Shown in pieces: positions 6,885-14,916 of a stretch of 64,000 bases of DNA. The first letter of the stretch is position 1, and each line of letters opens with the position of its first letter. This stretch comes from CAYJEQ01 sp964371155 (GTDB lineage: Bacteria > Bacillota > Clostridia > Oscillospirales > Ruminococcaceae), in the NCBI GenBank assembly GCA_964371155.1, contig CAYJLI010000003.1, positions 1 to 64,000 of the forward strand, read 5' to 3'. Both the position numbers and the translations under genes were made by a program. Below the pieces are notes generated by a model, which was given only the letters and a program-made list of their open reading frames with translations, searched no databases and had not been told where the DNA came from.

Positions 6885-9158
6885 TTAATCAACAGAAGCC
6901 TTAAAGAACTTAAGCCTTAGCGCATTTGACACCACTGAAACACTGCTGAGGCTCATCGCTGCACCTGCAAACATCGGATTTAGCTTCCAACCAAGCAGAC
7001 CAAAGAATACCCCAGCCGCAAGTGGTATGCCAATAGTGTTGTATATAAATGCCCAAAATAGATTTTGCTTTATATTTTTTATTACTGCCTTACTGAGCTG
7101 TACAGCCTTCACACTGTCTAAAAGGTCGTTTCGGACTAAAACAATATCGGCGGATTCTATTGCTACATCGGTTCCTGCGCCTATTGCAATTCCCACATCC
7201 GCACGTACAAGTGCTGGGGCATCGTTTATGCCATCACCAATCATCGCAACTTTTTTTCCAGCTTCCATGAGTGAGCGCACTTCCTTTTCCTTATCCTGAG
7301 GTAGTACTTCCGCTATAATCTTGCTCACATTTAACTTTTTACCGATTGCCTCGGCAGTGCGTTTATTATCACCTGTAAGCATTATTACTTCTATACCCAT
7401 TCGCTTAAATGCTTCAATCGCCTTTTGGCTTGTGGGTTTAACTACATCCGCAACCGCTATTATGCCAAGAACCTCCATGCCATCAGCAAAAAACATAGGG
7501 GTTTTGCCCTCGTCTGCTAAATTCTGCGCATGACCATCAAAGCCAGCAAAAGCGATATTCTTTTCTTCCATTAGCTTCTTATTGCCAATAAATACAGTGC
7601 TGTTATCTACATTAGCCCTTATCCCCAAGCCGTGCAAAGCCTCAAAATCACTAACGGGGAGAATGGTTAAGGCGTCCTCGGTGCATTTATTTACAATCGC
7701 TTCAGCTAAGGGGTGCTCGGAATTTTTTTCAACAGAAGCCGCCAGTTGCAACATTCTTTCTTTCGTAATCTTTTCCGATACCATCAAATCAGTAACTTGC
7801 GGTTTCCCCTCGGTTATAGTGCCAGTTTTGTCCATTATTACAGTATCTATTGTATGCGCTGTTTCTAAAGCCTCGGCAGACTTTATAAGTATCCCATTTT
7901 CCGCACCTTTTCCCGTGCCCACCATGATTGCGGTAGGTGTGGCAAGCCCGAGCGCACAGGGGCAGGAAATAACAAGTACCGATATGCCTATTGATAGGGA
8001 AAACTCAAACGAATATCCTAAAAACAACCATACTAATGTTGCAACTACTGCTATTGTAATTACAATGGGGACAAACACACTGCTGATTTTATCCGCAAGT
8101 TTTGCGATAGGTGCTTTAGAGGAGCTTGCTTCCTCCACAAGCTTAATAATCTGCGCAAGGACGGTGTCATCCCCGAGTTTAGACACCTCAAATTCAATAT
8201 ATCCAGATTTATTTATACTTGCACCAATTACCTTATCACCCTCCGCCTTTTCGACTGGCAAGCTCTCGCCGGTAAGCATGGACTCGTCCACAGAGCTCTT
8301 ACCCTTGAGAATAATTCCGTCGGTAGGGATGCTCTGCCCAGGTTTTACTATTACTACATCGCTAAGTAGCAAATCGGCTACATCTATTTCAATTTCTTTT
8401 CCATTTCTGATTACAAGTGCGGTTTTAGGAGCTAAGTCGATAAGTTTTTTTATGGCCTCAGAGGTCTTGCTTTTTGCCCTTGTTTCTAAGAATTTTCCAA
8501 GTGTTATAAGAGCTAAAACCACTGCGGCGGATTCAAAATATAAATCCATAGAATACTGATTTACTATATCTAAATCTCCCTGACCCAAGCCAATTCCAAT
8601 CCTATAAATAGCAAATACACCGTAAATTAATGCCGCCGAAGTGCCTATTGCAATTAAAGAATCCATATTTGGATGCTTTGAATAGAGTGCTTTAAAGCCC
8701 ACGGCATAGTATTTTTTGTTTATAAAAACTACTGGAATAGCGAGCAAAAACTGCGTAAAGGAAAATGTAATCGCATTTTCTGCACCATGGAAAAAATGGG
8801 GCAACGGCCAGCCCATCATATGGCCCATTGATATATAAAATAGGGGGACTGAAAAGAGCATAGAAATGATAAGCCTTTGCTTCATTTCTGAAAGCTCCTC
8901 TTTTGCTAAATCTTTTTTATCTTCTTTTACAGCCTTTTTCTCAGCTTCATTTATAGGAAATGCTTCAAAACCTGCATTGTCCACCGCTGTGACAATGTCT
9001 GATTCTGAAAGCAAATTTTCGTCATAATCAACTGACATATTATTGCTCAGTAAATTTACTGAAACACTGTTAATTCCGCCCAGTCTGCCGAGAACTCTTT
9101 CGATATTCGCCGCACAGGCTGAACAAGACATTCCCAAGATGTCAAATTTTTGTTTCAT
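6885..9158 (-). CDS. copA: Copper-exporting P1B-type ATPase
   Basis: About 757 residues. One N-terminal heavy-metal domain with GMSCSAC (residues 9-15), then eight membrane helices. Key motifs in order: TGES near 296, the transmembrane CPC site near 399-401, DKTGT phosphorylation site near 443, the SEHP motif near 480-483, GDGIND near 641, and the M-SS pattern in the last helix typical of Cu(I) pumps. It exports Cu(I) across the cytoplasmic membrane using ATP. The start is placed at 9158 because GAAAGG lies 9 nt upstream; ATGs at 9164 and 9167 sit on top of that site. Downstream of copZ and csoR, so copper-induced by derepression. Confidence 0.93.
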   Translation of the reverse strand: MKQKFDILGMSCSACAANIERVLGRLGGINSVSVNLLSNNMSVDYDENLLSESDIVTAVDNAGFEAFPINEAEKKAVKEDKKDLAKEELSEMKQRLIISMLFSVPLFYISMGHMMGWPLPHFFHGAENAITFSFTQFLLAIPVVFINKKYYAVGFKALYSKHPNMDSLIAIGTSAALIYGVFAIYRIGIGLGQGDLDIVNQYSMDLYFESAAVVLALITLGKFLETRAKSKTSEAIKKLIDLAPKTALVIRNGKEIEIDVADLLLSDVVIVKPGQSIPTDGIILKGKSSVDESMLTGESLPVEKAEGDKVIGASINKSGYIEFEVSKLGDDTVLAQIIKLVEEASSSKAPIAKLADKISSVFVPIVITIAVVATLVWLFLGYSFEFSLSIGISVLVISCPCALGLATPTAIMVGTGKGAENGILIKSAEALETAHTIDTVIMDKTGTITEGKPQVTDLMVSEKITKERMLQLAASVEKNSEHPLAEAIVNKCTEDALTILPVSDFEALHGLGIRANVDNSTVFIGNKKLMEEKNIAFAGFDGHAQNLADEGKTPMFFADGMEVLGIIAVADVVKPTSQKAIEAFKRMGIEVIMLTGDNKRTAEAIGKKLNVSKIIAEVLPQDKEKEVRSLMEAGKKVAMIGDGINDAPALVRADVGIAIGAGTDVAIESADIVLVRNDLLDSVKAVQLSKAVIKNIKQNLFWAFIYNTIGIPLAAGVFFGLLGWKLNPMFAGAAMSLSSVSVVSNALRLKFFKASVD

Positions 9159-9183
9159 ACCCATCATCCTTTCGGCATTTTTA

Positions 9184-9230
9184 CAGTCAAAACTTTTATC
9201 CGATAATCACAAAGGTAATAGTTTTGACTG
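9184..9230. repeat. 11-bp inverted repeat between copZ and copA
   Basis: Perfect arms 9184-9194 and 9220-9230 with a 25-nt loop in the 97-bp gap. It may form an intercistronic RNA hairpin that adjusts copA expression relative to copZ. Confidence 0.45.
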
Positions 9231-9255
9231 CAATACACGCACAAACTAAAATAGT

Positions 9256-9465
9256 TTAAATAGCCTTTGCATCAAATCCAGCATTATATACTGCCTTTAC
9301 AATATCATCATTTGAAAGTGCCGAGTCGTCAAAATCAACCGTCATGCAGTTTTCCTGCAATACTACCTCCACACTATTAATGCCTGAGAGCTTATTTACC
9401 ACTCTGTCCACCGTAGAAGAGCACCCCGAGCAAGTCATACCTAAAACTTCAAATTTCTGCACCAT
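9256..9465 (-). CDS. copZ: Copper chaperone, heavy-metal-associated domain protein
   Basis: 69 residues forming one HMA (ferredoxin-like) domain with metal motif GMTCSGC at residues 9-15. Binds Cu(I) in the cytoplasm and hands it to CopA. The start ATG follows AAGGAGGTTATGTC. Located between csoR and copA in the copper operon. The N-terminal domain of CopA is a close relative. Confidence 0.9.
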   Translation of the reverse strand: MVQKFEVLGMTCSGCSSTVDRVVNKLSGINSVEVVLQENCMTVDFDDSALSNDDIVKAVYNAGFDAKAI

Positions 9466-9497
9466 GACATAACCTCCTTAATATTTTATTTATAGTG

Positions 9498-9550
9498 ATA
9501 ATCAAAATCCTCTTTCTAAGCATATGCACAAATCAAAAAGAGGGGCTTTG
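9498..9550. repeat. Imperfect inverted repeat between csoR and copZ
   Basis: ATAATCAAA near 9498 pairs with TTTGATTAT near 9547, with CCTCTTT/AAAGAGG extending the stem on the inner side. Together with the hairpin before copA, each junction of the operon carries one. Confidence 0.4.
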
Positions 9551-9557
9551 ATTATAG

Positions 9558-9824
9558 CTATTTATCCATCACTTTTGATAAAACAAGCATGATTTCATCC
9601 ATTTTCTCGCCGCCTTTTCCCTCTTCGAAGGCCTCTGAAACACAGTTTTCCATATGTTGCTTTAGAATTTCTAAATTGGCTTTTTTAAGCAGAGATGAGG
9701 AAGCAAATATTTGATTTGAAACATCAACACAATATCTCCCATCCTCAATCATGTTTATTATTCCATCAATTTGACCTCTCACTGTTTTAAGATGCCTTAT
9801 CGCATTTTTCTTACCCTTATTCAC
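9558..9824 (-). CDS. csoR: CsoR-type copper-sensing repressor
   Basis: 88 residues from a GTG start. The all-helical CsoR/RcnR family carries a Cys-His-Cys copper site; here a Cys in GRYCVDV is followed 25 residues later by His and 4 later by Cys (QHMENC), exactly the CsoR spacing. The ATG at 9839 is unlikely as start because the sequence GGGAGGG between it and the GTG is the ribosome binding site. When Cu(I) binds, CsoR leaves DNA and the operon is expressed. Two inverted repeats in the promoter region are candidate operators. Confidence 0.9.
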   Translation of the reverse strand: MNKGKKNAIRHLKTVRGQIDGIINMIEDGRYCVDVSNQIFASSSLLKKANLEILKQHMENCVSEAFEEGKGGEKMDEIMLVLSKVMDK

Positions 9825-9856
9825 AAAAATCCCTCCCATCTAAGCAGGTAGCACCT

Positions 9857-9909
9857 ACACCCCGTGGGGGTGTTAAACAAATTATACCACTATGGTATAT
9901 AATTGTCAA
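9857..9909 (-). promoter_or_regulatory. Copper operon promoter with two nested inverted repeats
   Basis: Minus strand TTGACA (9904-9909), 17-nt spacer, TATAAT (9881-9886): a perfect consensus. One 7-bp inverted repeat, TATACCA-CTA-TGGTATA (9883-9899), fills the spacer. A second, ACACCCC-GTG-GGGGTGT (9857-9873), lies at the expected transcription start. The second resembles published CsoR operators with their C-run/G-run halves; the first also has the TACC/GGTA symmetry. Confidence 0.75.
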
Positions 9910-9920
9910 TAAATTAAAGC

Positions 9921-9965
9921 ATAAAAAAGGAGTATTCCTTCTGCCTATGAGGCAAGGGAATACTC
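9921..9965 (-). terminator. Terminator of the three-gene membrane operon
   Basis: Hairpin 9930-9965 with GAGTATTCC/GGAATACTC outer arms and GCC/GGC inner pairs, followed on the minus strand by CCTTTTTTAT. It isolates the copper operon from the upstream minus-strand genes. Confidence 0.75.
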
Positions 9966-9979
9966 AAAAATTATATTTA

Positions 9980-10294
9980 TTATGTGATAGCCGTGAAGAG
10001 AACACCCAATGAATAGGAAAACAAATTTACGCAAAACGAAAATATTAGCGGTCGCTTGTGCGCATCACGGTAGAAATAAGCTTCGGTTAAAATGGCAAAA
10101 GTTTCTAAAACTAACACAACCACTGGCAGTGGAAGACTAAGAAAATCCGCCCAAAAATAGAGTATAACCACCACTGGGTTTGTAAGAAGATTTACAAGCA
10201 GGGCTAATTTAAAAGGTATTTTTGCCAAATATGTAATGGGAAGCTCAAAGAGTAAGGTTAAAGTTAGCGAAATAAATAAAGAATAAAAAATCAT
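9980..10294 (-). CDS. Small membrane protein of unknown function
   Basis: 104 residues with three hydrophobic segments (about 1-22, 28-58, 83-103) and a short charged loop with YFYRDAHKRP near 73-82. Its start overlaps the end of the upstream MFS-like gene, so it is translated from the same transcript. I do not recognise the family. The third gene of a minus-strand operon of membrane proteins ending at the terminator 9921-9965. Confidence 0.65.
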   Translation of the reverse strand: MIFYSLFISLTLTLLFELPITYLAKIPFKLALLVNLLTNPVVVILYFWADFLSLPLPVVVLVLETFAILTEAYFYRDAHKRPLIFSFCVNLFSYSLGVLFTAIT

Positions 10295-11232
10295 TATTTT
10301 ACTTCCTTTTTCATTGCATATACAAAAAATATGAGTGAAATAACTACCAAAATCGAGAGTGGAACATCGACGGGAATGGCTAAAATAGTGGGTATACTTC
10401 CAATGAATAGACCGAAAGTCAAAAGCCCAAATCCAAAACCCTTTAAAGTGATTTTAGATATTGCCCAGAGTGTTATAGGCATGGTTATTTGAAATGAGAA
10501 CATACCAAGAAAGCCTAAAAAAACATTCGATGGGAAAATAAAGCAAATAGCGGAAATGATAAGGCTTATTACACCCACCCTATACGCTCCAAATTTATCC
10601 GATAAATATCCCCCTAAAACTTTCCCTAAAACCACGGCTAATACAAAGAAAAACGACCATTCCGATTTCCATGGGAACGCATCCACCACCCCTAAGAAGC
10701 CACGTAAAGTCACCACTAAAAACAGCGAGATAATAGCGAGATGCCTCCCCTTAAACTCCTTTATTTTGTACTCCCTATACTCTATATCACTTTTTCTAAA
10801 AAGCAAAATTAAAAGTATAAGCATCACTAAAAGGACGGGGATTTGCAAGGGTAGCTCATTTATCGCTCCAAAATAAATCCCAAGAGCGCCCGGTGCTATA
10901 AAACTTCCCAAAGGAGCAGCTTTTTCACTTTTACCCATCACAGCGAGTCCACCACCTAAATGGAAGAGCGCATTCCCAATCCCAGCGGTGGCGAGTGATA
11001 TTTCGGGAAGCGATGGAAAAAGCCAAGCGAGCATTACTAAGAGAATGCCAAATGAAGCCGTTTTATGAGGAGGGAATTTGCCCTCAACTATAATACCAAG
11101 CGGCATTTGCACTGCAAAAGCGCAAAAATTGTATAGAAGTATAGCGAGTATTATGTTTTCTCCTGAAAGGCTTACCACTAATAGTGCACAGGTAAAATCA
11201 ACCATAAAATGAGAAAATGAAAGTAAGGCCAT
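10294..11232 (-). CDS. MFS-like membrane transporter (short)
   Basis: 312 residues, about ten hydrophobic segments. A motif resembling the MFS loop 2-3 signature appears in the second half (GKVLGGYLSDKFGAYRVG, about 206-223), while the first half has IGNALFHLGGGLAV. Shorter than the usual 380-420 residues, so perhaps a reduced MFS protein. Start follows AGAGGAAATAAA and lies 1 nt after the upstream small gene's stop. Substrate unknown. Confidence 0.65.
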   Translation of the reverse strand: MALLSFSHFMVDFTCALLVVSLSGENIILAILLYNFCAFAVQMPLGIIVEGKFPPHKTASFGILLVMLAWLFPSLPEISLATAGIGNALFHLGGGLAVMGKSEKAAPLGSFIAPGALGIYFGAINELPLQIPVLLVMLILLILLFRKSDIEYREYKIKEFKGRHLAIISLFLVVTLRGFLGVVDAFPWKSEWSFFFVLAVVLGKVLGGYLSDKFGAYRVGVISLIISAICFIFPSNVFLGFLGMFSFQITMPITLWAISKITLKGFGFGLLTFGLFIGSIPTILAIPVDVPLSILVVISLIFFVYAMKKEVK

Positions 11233-11233
11233 T

Positions 11234-11440
11234 TTATTTCCTCTTTTTTCTTAAAAGGAAAAACAAAGTTACTACCACAAGGAGTATCACAAGCAATGTG
11301 GCAACCATTAATAGATTTACAGTGGGGAGTGAGCCAACATCGGCAGGGTCCGGCTCGATAACATCCGCAAAGGCTGATACAGCGCCCGAGGTGCTAATTA
11401 GAGTGAGTAGTGCAAAAATGTTTAGAAAAAATTTCTTCAT
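11234..11440 (-). CDS. Small exported protein with C-terminal membrane anchor
   Basis: 68 residues: a signal peptide (about 1-25, ending near VSAFA), a short acidic and proline-containing segment (DVIEPDPADVGSLPT), a transmembrane helix (about 42-63) and a KKRK tail. This layout of signal peptide, short outside loop and stop-transfer helix suggests a type I membrane microprotein. First gene of the operon with the MFS-like protein, 1 nt apart. No family recognised. Confidence 0.6.
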   Translation of the reverse strand: MKKFFLNIFALLTLISTSGAVSAFADVIEPDPADVGSLPTVNLLMVATLLVILLVVVTLFFLLRKKRK

Positions 11441-11915
11441 AGTATAAAACTACCTTTCTATATAAATATAATGCGGTACTAAGGGTAAGTCCTACTGTGC
11501 TTTCATAAAACGAGTTCTGATTACAGGGGTTACCCCAAAACAATAAGACTAATTTTATTATACATCCAACCAAACTGCATTTCAATAGAGATAATAAAAC
11601 TCATGGATTAATTGCGACTCATATCTATACATTTGGAAGCTTAAATAGTAAATCCATTTTAATAGTATTTTAAATATAAACATGCAAATATATTTTTCTA
11701 TTTTCATTCCGTTACAGTAATTTGTTTTGATAAAATTTAGAGGTGGATAATTTAGTTATATAGCAATTACATATTAAAAGCATATAAAATACACTGAAAT
11801 TTCCCCTTTTTGGCATAAAAGCAAAATAACATCATCATACGAAACTGCATATTATGTTTCTGAGTAGGTTGATAGAAAAAGAGAAAAGTTTAAAAATAAG
11901 GCAGGGGTGATGCTT
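11441..11915. other. Divergent intergenic region
   Basis: 475 bp between the minus-strand membrane operon and the plus-strand ABC importer operon. Near 11480-11540 the minus-strand leader can form GGGGTAACCCC (11526-11536) or pair GGGTAA with TTACCC near 11483-11488. The rest is AT-rich with several TATAAT-like boxes but no convincing -35. No TPP or other riboswitch was recognised upstream of the importer. Confidence 0.4.
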
Positions 11916-12683
11916 ATGAGGAATTTTTTATCAGTAGAGCATATTATGGGGAAATATCAAGCCGAAAACGGAGAGGTAACAGCGCTTAATGATGTGAATT
12001 TCAGCCTTGCAGAAGGGGAAATTGCGAGTTTAGTTGGGCCGAGCGGATGCGGTAAGTCCACCTTAATGTCCATTATTGCAGGGATAATAGCGCCAACAAA
12101 AGGCAGTATACTTATTGCAGGCGAGGAGATTAGAGGGATAAGTCCCCACATAGGCTATATGTTGCAAAGGGATTTACTGCTTGAATGGCGTACAATATTT
12201 GAAAATGTCACTTTAGGGCTTGAAATACAAAAGAAACTAACACCTGAAAATATTGCATATGCCAAAGAGATGATGATTACTTATGGACTGGGCGAATTTA
12301 TGGACAAATACCCAAATCAACTTTCCGGTGGCATGAGGCAGAGGGCGGCACTTATACGCACATTAGCAGTAAAGCCAAAACTGCTACTATTAGACGAAGC
12401 TTTTTCAGCCTTAGACTACCAAACAAGGCTTGCGGTGACAGAAGATGTGCACCGAATATTAAAGAAAGAGAATAAAACCACACTCATAGTCACGCACGAC
12501 ATACCTGAAAGCATCAGTATGTCCGATAAAGTAATTGTGATGAGCAAAAGGCCGGGGTCGGTAAGTGCAATTCACGAAATTGAGTTTGAGAGAGAGTATA
12601 GCACACCACTCAGCCGCAGAGAGGACGCTAAATTCACCAAATATTTTAATTTGATATGGAAAGAGCTTGATGTAAATGTATGA
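11916..12683 (+). CDS. ABC transporter ATP-binding protein, NitT/TauT type
   Basis: About 255 residues. Walker A GPSGCGKST (near 41-49), Q-loop MLQRDLLLEW, signature LSGGMRQR (near 137), Walker B LLLLDEAFSALD (near 157) and the switch histidine in VTHDIPES. Of the SsuB/TauB/ThiZ class. The ATG at 11916 is chosen because AGGGG lies 8 nt upstream; the GTG at 11907 overlaps that site. The downstream permease gene overlaps by 8 nt and a lipoprotein receptor follows. Confidence 0.88.
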   Translation: MRNFLSVEHIMGKYQAENGEVTALNDVNFSLAEGEIASLVGPSGCGKSTLMSIIAGIIAPTKGSILIAGEEIRGISPHIGYMLQRDLLLEWRTIFENVTLGLEIQKKLTPENIAYAKEMMITYGLGEFMDKYPNQLSGGMRQRAALIRTLAVKPKLLLLDEAFSALDYQTRLAVTEDVHRILKKENKTTLIVTHDIPESISMSDKVIVMSKRPGSVSAIHEIEFEREYSTPLSRREDAKFTKYFNLIWKELDVNV

Positions 12684-13512
12684 TATAGCCAACAGTGATA
12701 TAAATAAAAAAGCAGAGCCTTTATCAAAGGAAAGACTCAGCTATTTAAATACAAAAAAGAAAAAGAAGAACCTTATTGTATTTTGGCGCTGGGCAATTTT
12801 AATTATCTTTATTGCCCTCTGGGAAATACTTGCCAATATCGGAATAATAGATGCGTTTTTAATGAGTAAGCCGTCAAGAATTTTAAGCACATTCCTAAGC
12901 TTATCGGAGAATAGCCTGCATATTCATCTTGCAGTTACATTATATGAAACTTTAGTGGGGTTTTCTTTGGGGGTTGGAATAGGGATTTTAGCAGCGATTG
13001 CACTTTGGTGGTCGGACACACTTTCAAAAATCTTCGAGCCATATCTTGTGGTGATTAATAGTCTTCCCAAAATTGCACTCGGCCCTGTGATAATAATATG
13101 GATGGGTGCAGGTACAGCCGCAATTATATTCATGGCACTTGCTATATCACTTGTAGTGACAATACTTGAAATGCTAAATGGCTTTAACCACACCGAGCAA
13201 GAAAAAATACTCATGGCAAAAACTTTTGGCGCTACAAAGCTTCAGATATTCACAAAAATTGTGCTTCCCTCCAATGTAGGCACACTTTTTTCTTCGCTTA
13301 AGATAAATATTGGGCTTTCCCTTGTAGGGGTAATAGCCGGTGAATTTTTGGTTTCTAAGGCTGGGCTTGGATATCTTATAGTATATGGTGGTCAGGTATT
13401 TAAGCTTGATCTTGTGATGACGAGCGTGATAATACTTGCGATAGTTGCCGCAGTTATGTATAGAATAGTTGTCTTTCTTGAAAGGCTCACCCTAAAGAAA
13501 AGGCATCAATAA
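12676..13512 (+). CDS. ABC transporter permease, NitT/TauT type
   Basis: 278 residues, a lysine-rich N-terminus (KKKKKN near 30-36) and about six membrane helices (from residue 37). The coupling-loop motif E-A-A---G appears as the variant EKILMAKTFGATKLQIFTKI (about 176-195). Inner-membrane channel of the importer, working with the ATPase at 11916 and the receptor lipoprotein at 13628. Starts within the end of the ATPase gene. Confidence 0.87.
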   Translation: MYDIANSDINKKAEPLSKERLSYLNTKKKKKNLIVFWRWAILIIFIALWEILANIGIIDAFLMSKPSRILSTFLSLSENSLHIHLAVTLYETLVGFSLGVGIGILAAIALWWSDTLSKIFEPYLVVINSLPKIALGPVIIIWMGAGTAAIIFMALAISLVVTILEMLNGFNHTEQEKILMAKTFGATKLQIFTKIVLPSNVGTLFSSLKINIGLSLVGVIAGEFLVSKAGLGYLIVYGGQVFKLDLVMTSVIILAIVAAVMYRIVVFLERLTLKKRHQ

Positions 13513-13627
13513 TTAGATTGTACGAGCAGATAAAAGTAGTAGCTCTCTGCATTATGGAGTAGTGCATTAATAAGTATTTTTAATATTAAATAAATTACAT
13601 TTGCAAAATAGAAAGGGGAAATTTACC

Positions 13628-14656
13628 ATGAAACACTTTAAAAAGCTTTTCTCAGCACTTTTAAGCGCCACCATGCTATTTTCATTTACGGCATGCACCA
13701 CACAAGACAGCGAGGGCGGCAGTGCAGAAACTCCTACCGAGCTTCAAACAGTAACTGTTAGTGAGGTTACCCATTCAGTTTTTTACGCACCACAGTATGT
13801 TGCAATGAATTTAGGCTTTTTTGAAGAGGAGGGAATAAAAATTGATATGATAAGCGGTGAGGGTGCCGATAAGGTAATGGCGGCGCTTTTGTCAGGTCAT
13901 ATTGATGTTGGGTTTGCAGGGCCTGAGGCGGCAATATATGTATATAATGAGGGCAGGGAAGAATATCCTAAGATATTCGGGCAAGTTACAAAACGAGATG
14001 GTTCCTTCCTAATAGGCAGGGAAGAAGTTGGCGAATTTGATTGGCAAAGCCTAATGGGTTCGCATGTACTGCCTGGCAGAAAAGGCGGAGTGCCATATAT
14101 GACATTTGAATATACAATCCGTTCAATGGGGCTTGATCCAGCAGTGGATTTACTGATGGATGACAGCATACAGTTTTCAGCAATGGCTGGTGCATTCGTA
14201 GGAGGTACGGGGGATTATGTAACCGCATTTGAGCCGACGGCTTCCATGATAGAAGCAGAAGGACAGGGATATATAGTTGCATCGATTGGTGCCGAAAGTG
14301 GAGAAATACCCTACACTGCATATTTTGCAAATGATGAATTTTTAGTCGAAAACGCCGATTTGGCAGAAGGATTTGTGAGGGCGATTTATAGAGGACAGCA
14401 GTGGGTAGCAGAGCATAGTGCCGCTGAAATAGCACAGGTTATAGCGCCTTCCTTCCCCGATAACGACATGGAGATACTCACAAATGCACTCGAGAGATAC
14501 AAAGAAATAGATGCATGGTGCGCCACTCCAATAATGGAAGAGGATGCATTTAACAAGCTTCAAGAAGTGATGACTATGGCGGGCGAGCTCAGCGAAAAAG
14601 CCGATTTCAATGAACTTGTTTACAACGATATAGCAGAGAAAATAGTTTCGGAGTAA
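13628..14656 (+). CDS. Substrate-binding lipoprotein of the NitT/TauT ABC importer (NMT1/THI5-like)
   Basis: About 342 residues. Lipoprotein signal peptide with lipobox FTAC near residues 20-23, followed by a serine/glutamate linker and an NMT1/THI5-type periplasmic-binding fold starting at VTVSEVTHSVFYAPQYVA. The ATG at 13628 follows GAAAGGGGAAATTTACC; an upstream ATG in frame (13601) lacks a site. The fold is used for nitrate, sulfonates, taurine, thiamine precursors or riboflavin. Nothing in the sequence or neighbours decides among these. Confidence 0.85.
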   Translation: MKHFKKLFSALLSATMLFSFTACTTQDSEGGSAETPTELQTVTVSEVTHSVFYAPQYVAMNLGFFEEEGIKIDMISGEGADKVMAALLSGHIDVGFAGPEAAIYVYNEGREEYPKIFGQVTKRDGSFLIGREEVGEFDWQSLMGSHVLPGRKGGVPYMTFEYTIRSMGLDPAVDLLMDDSIQFSAMAGAFVGGTGDYVTAFEPTASMIEAEGQGYIVASIGAESGEIPYTAYFANDEFLVENADLAEGFVRAIYRGQQWVAEHSAAEIAQVIAPSFPDNDMEILTNALERYKEIDAWCATPIMEEDAFNKLQEVMTMAGELSEKADFNELVYNDIAEKIVSE

Positions 14657-14720
14657 AATCATTTAATGAAACAATTATGTTATAAATTAATATAGCAATT
14701 TGCGCACTTATATCAAAGAA

Positions 14721-14768
14721 ATTAACACCTGCAATCCGTATGTGGATTGCAGGTGTTAATTAAGTTTT
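14721..14768. terminator. Terminator after the ABC importer operon
   Basis: Perfect 17-bp arms (14721-14737, 14744-14760) with a 6-nt loop, followed by TAAGTTTTTAG. Probably also usable from the minus side. Confidence 0.85.
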
Positions 14769-14916
14769 TAGATATTTAGATTGTATCGGAAATCCTTGGA
14801 CCGCAATACCGAGGCACACAAAGCCGATAAAAGCAGTTTTTAGTATTATTAGCCTTTACGCCCATCTCTACACAAGTGAGGTTTCATCGTTCAAGGAAAA
14901 ATCTATGGAAAAGATA

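Noticed and set aside
7582..8559. 325-codon plus-strand ORF antisense to copA
   Set aside because: Shadow of the well-supported copA frame; its composition (Ser, Thr, Ile) is the antisense pattern.
11586..11915. TPP or other thiamine riboswitch upstream of the NMT1-like ABC importer
   Set aside because: I looked for CTGAGA and the conserved TPP core and found neither; the importer's substrate is left open.
14823..14830. GCCGATAA between the ABC operon and pgcA
   Set aside because: No TAAA at the right distance and no downstream gene on the plus strand.
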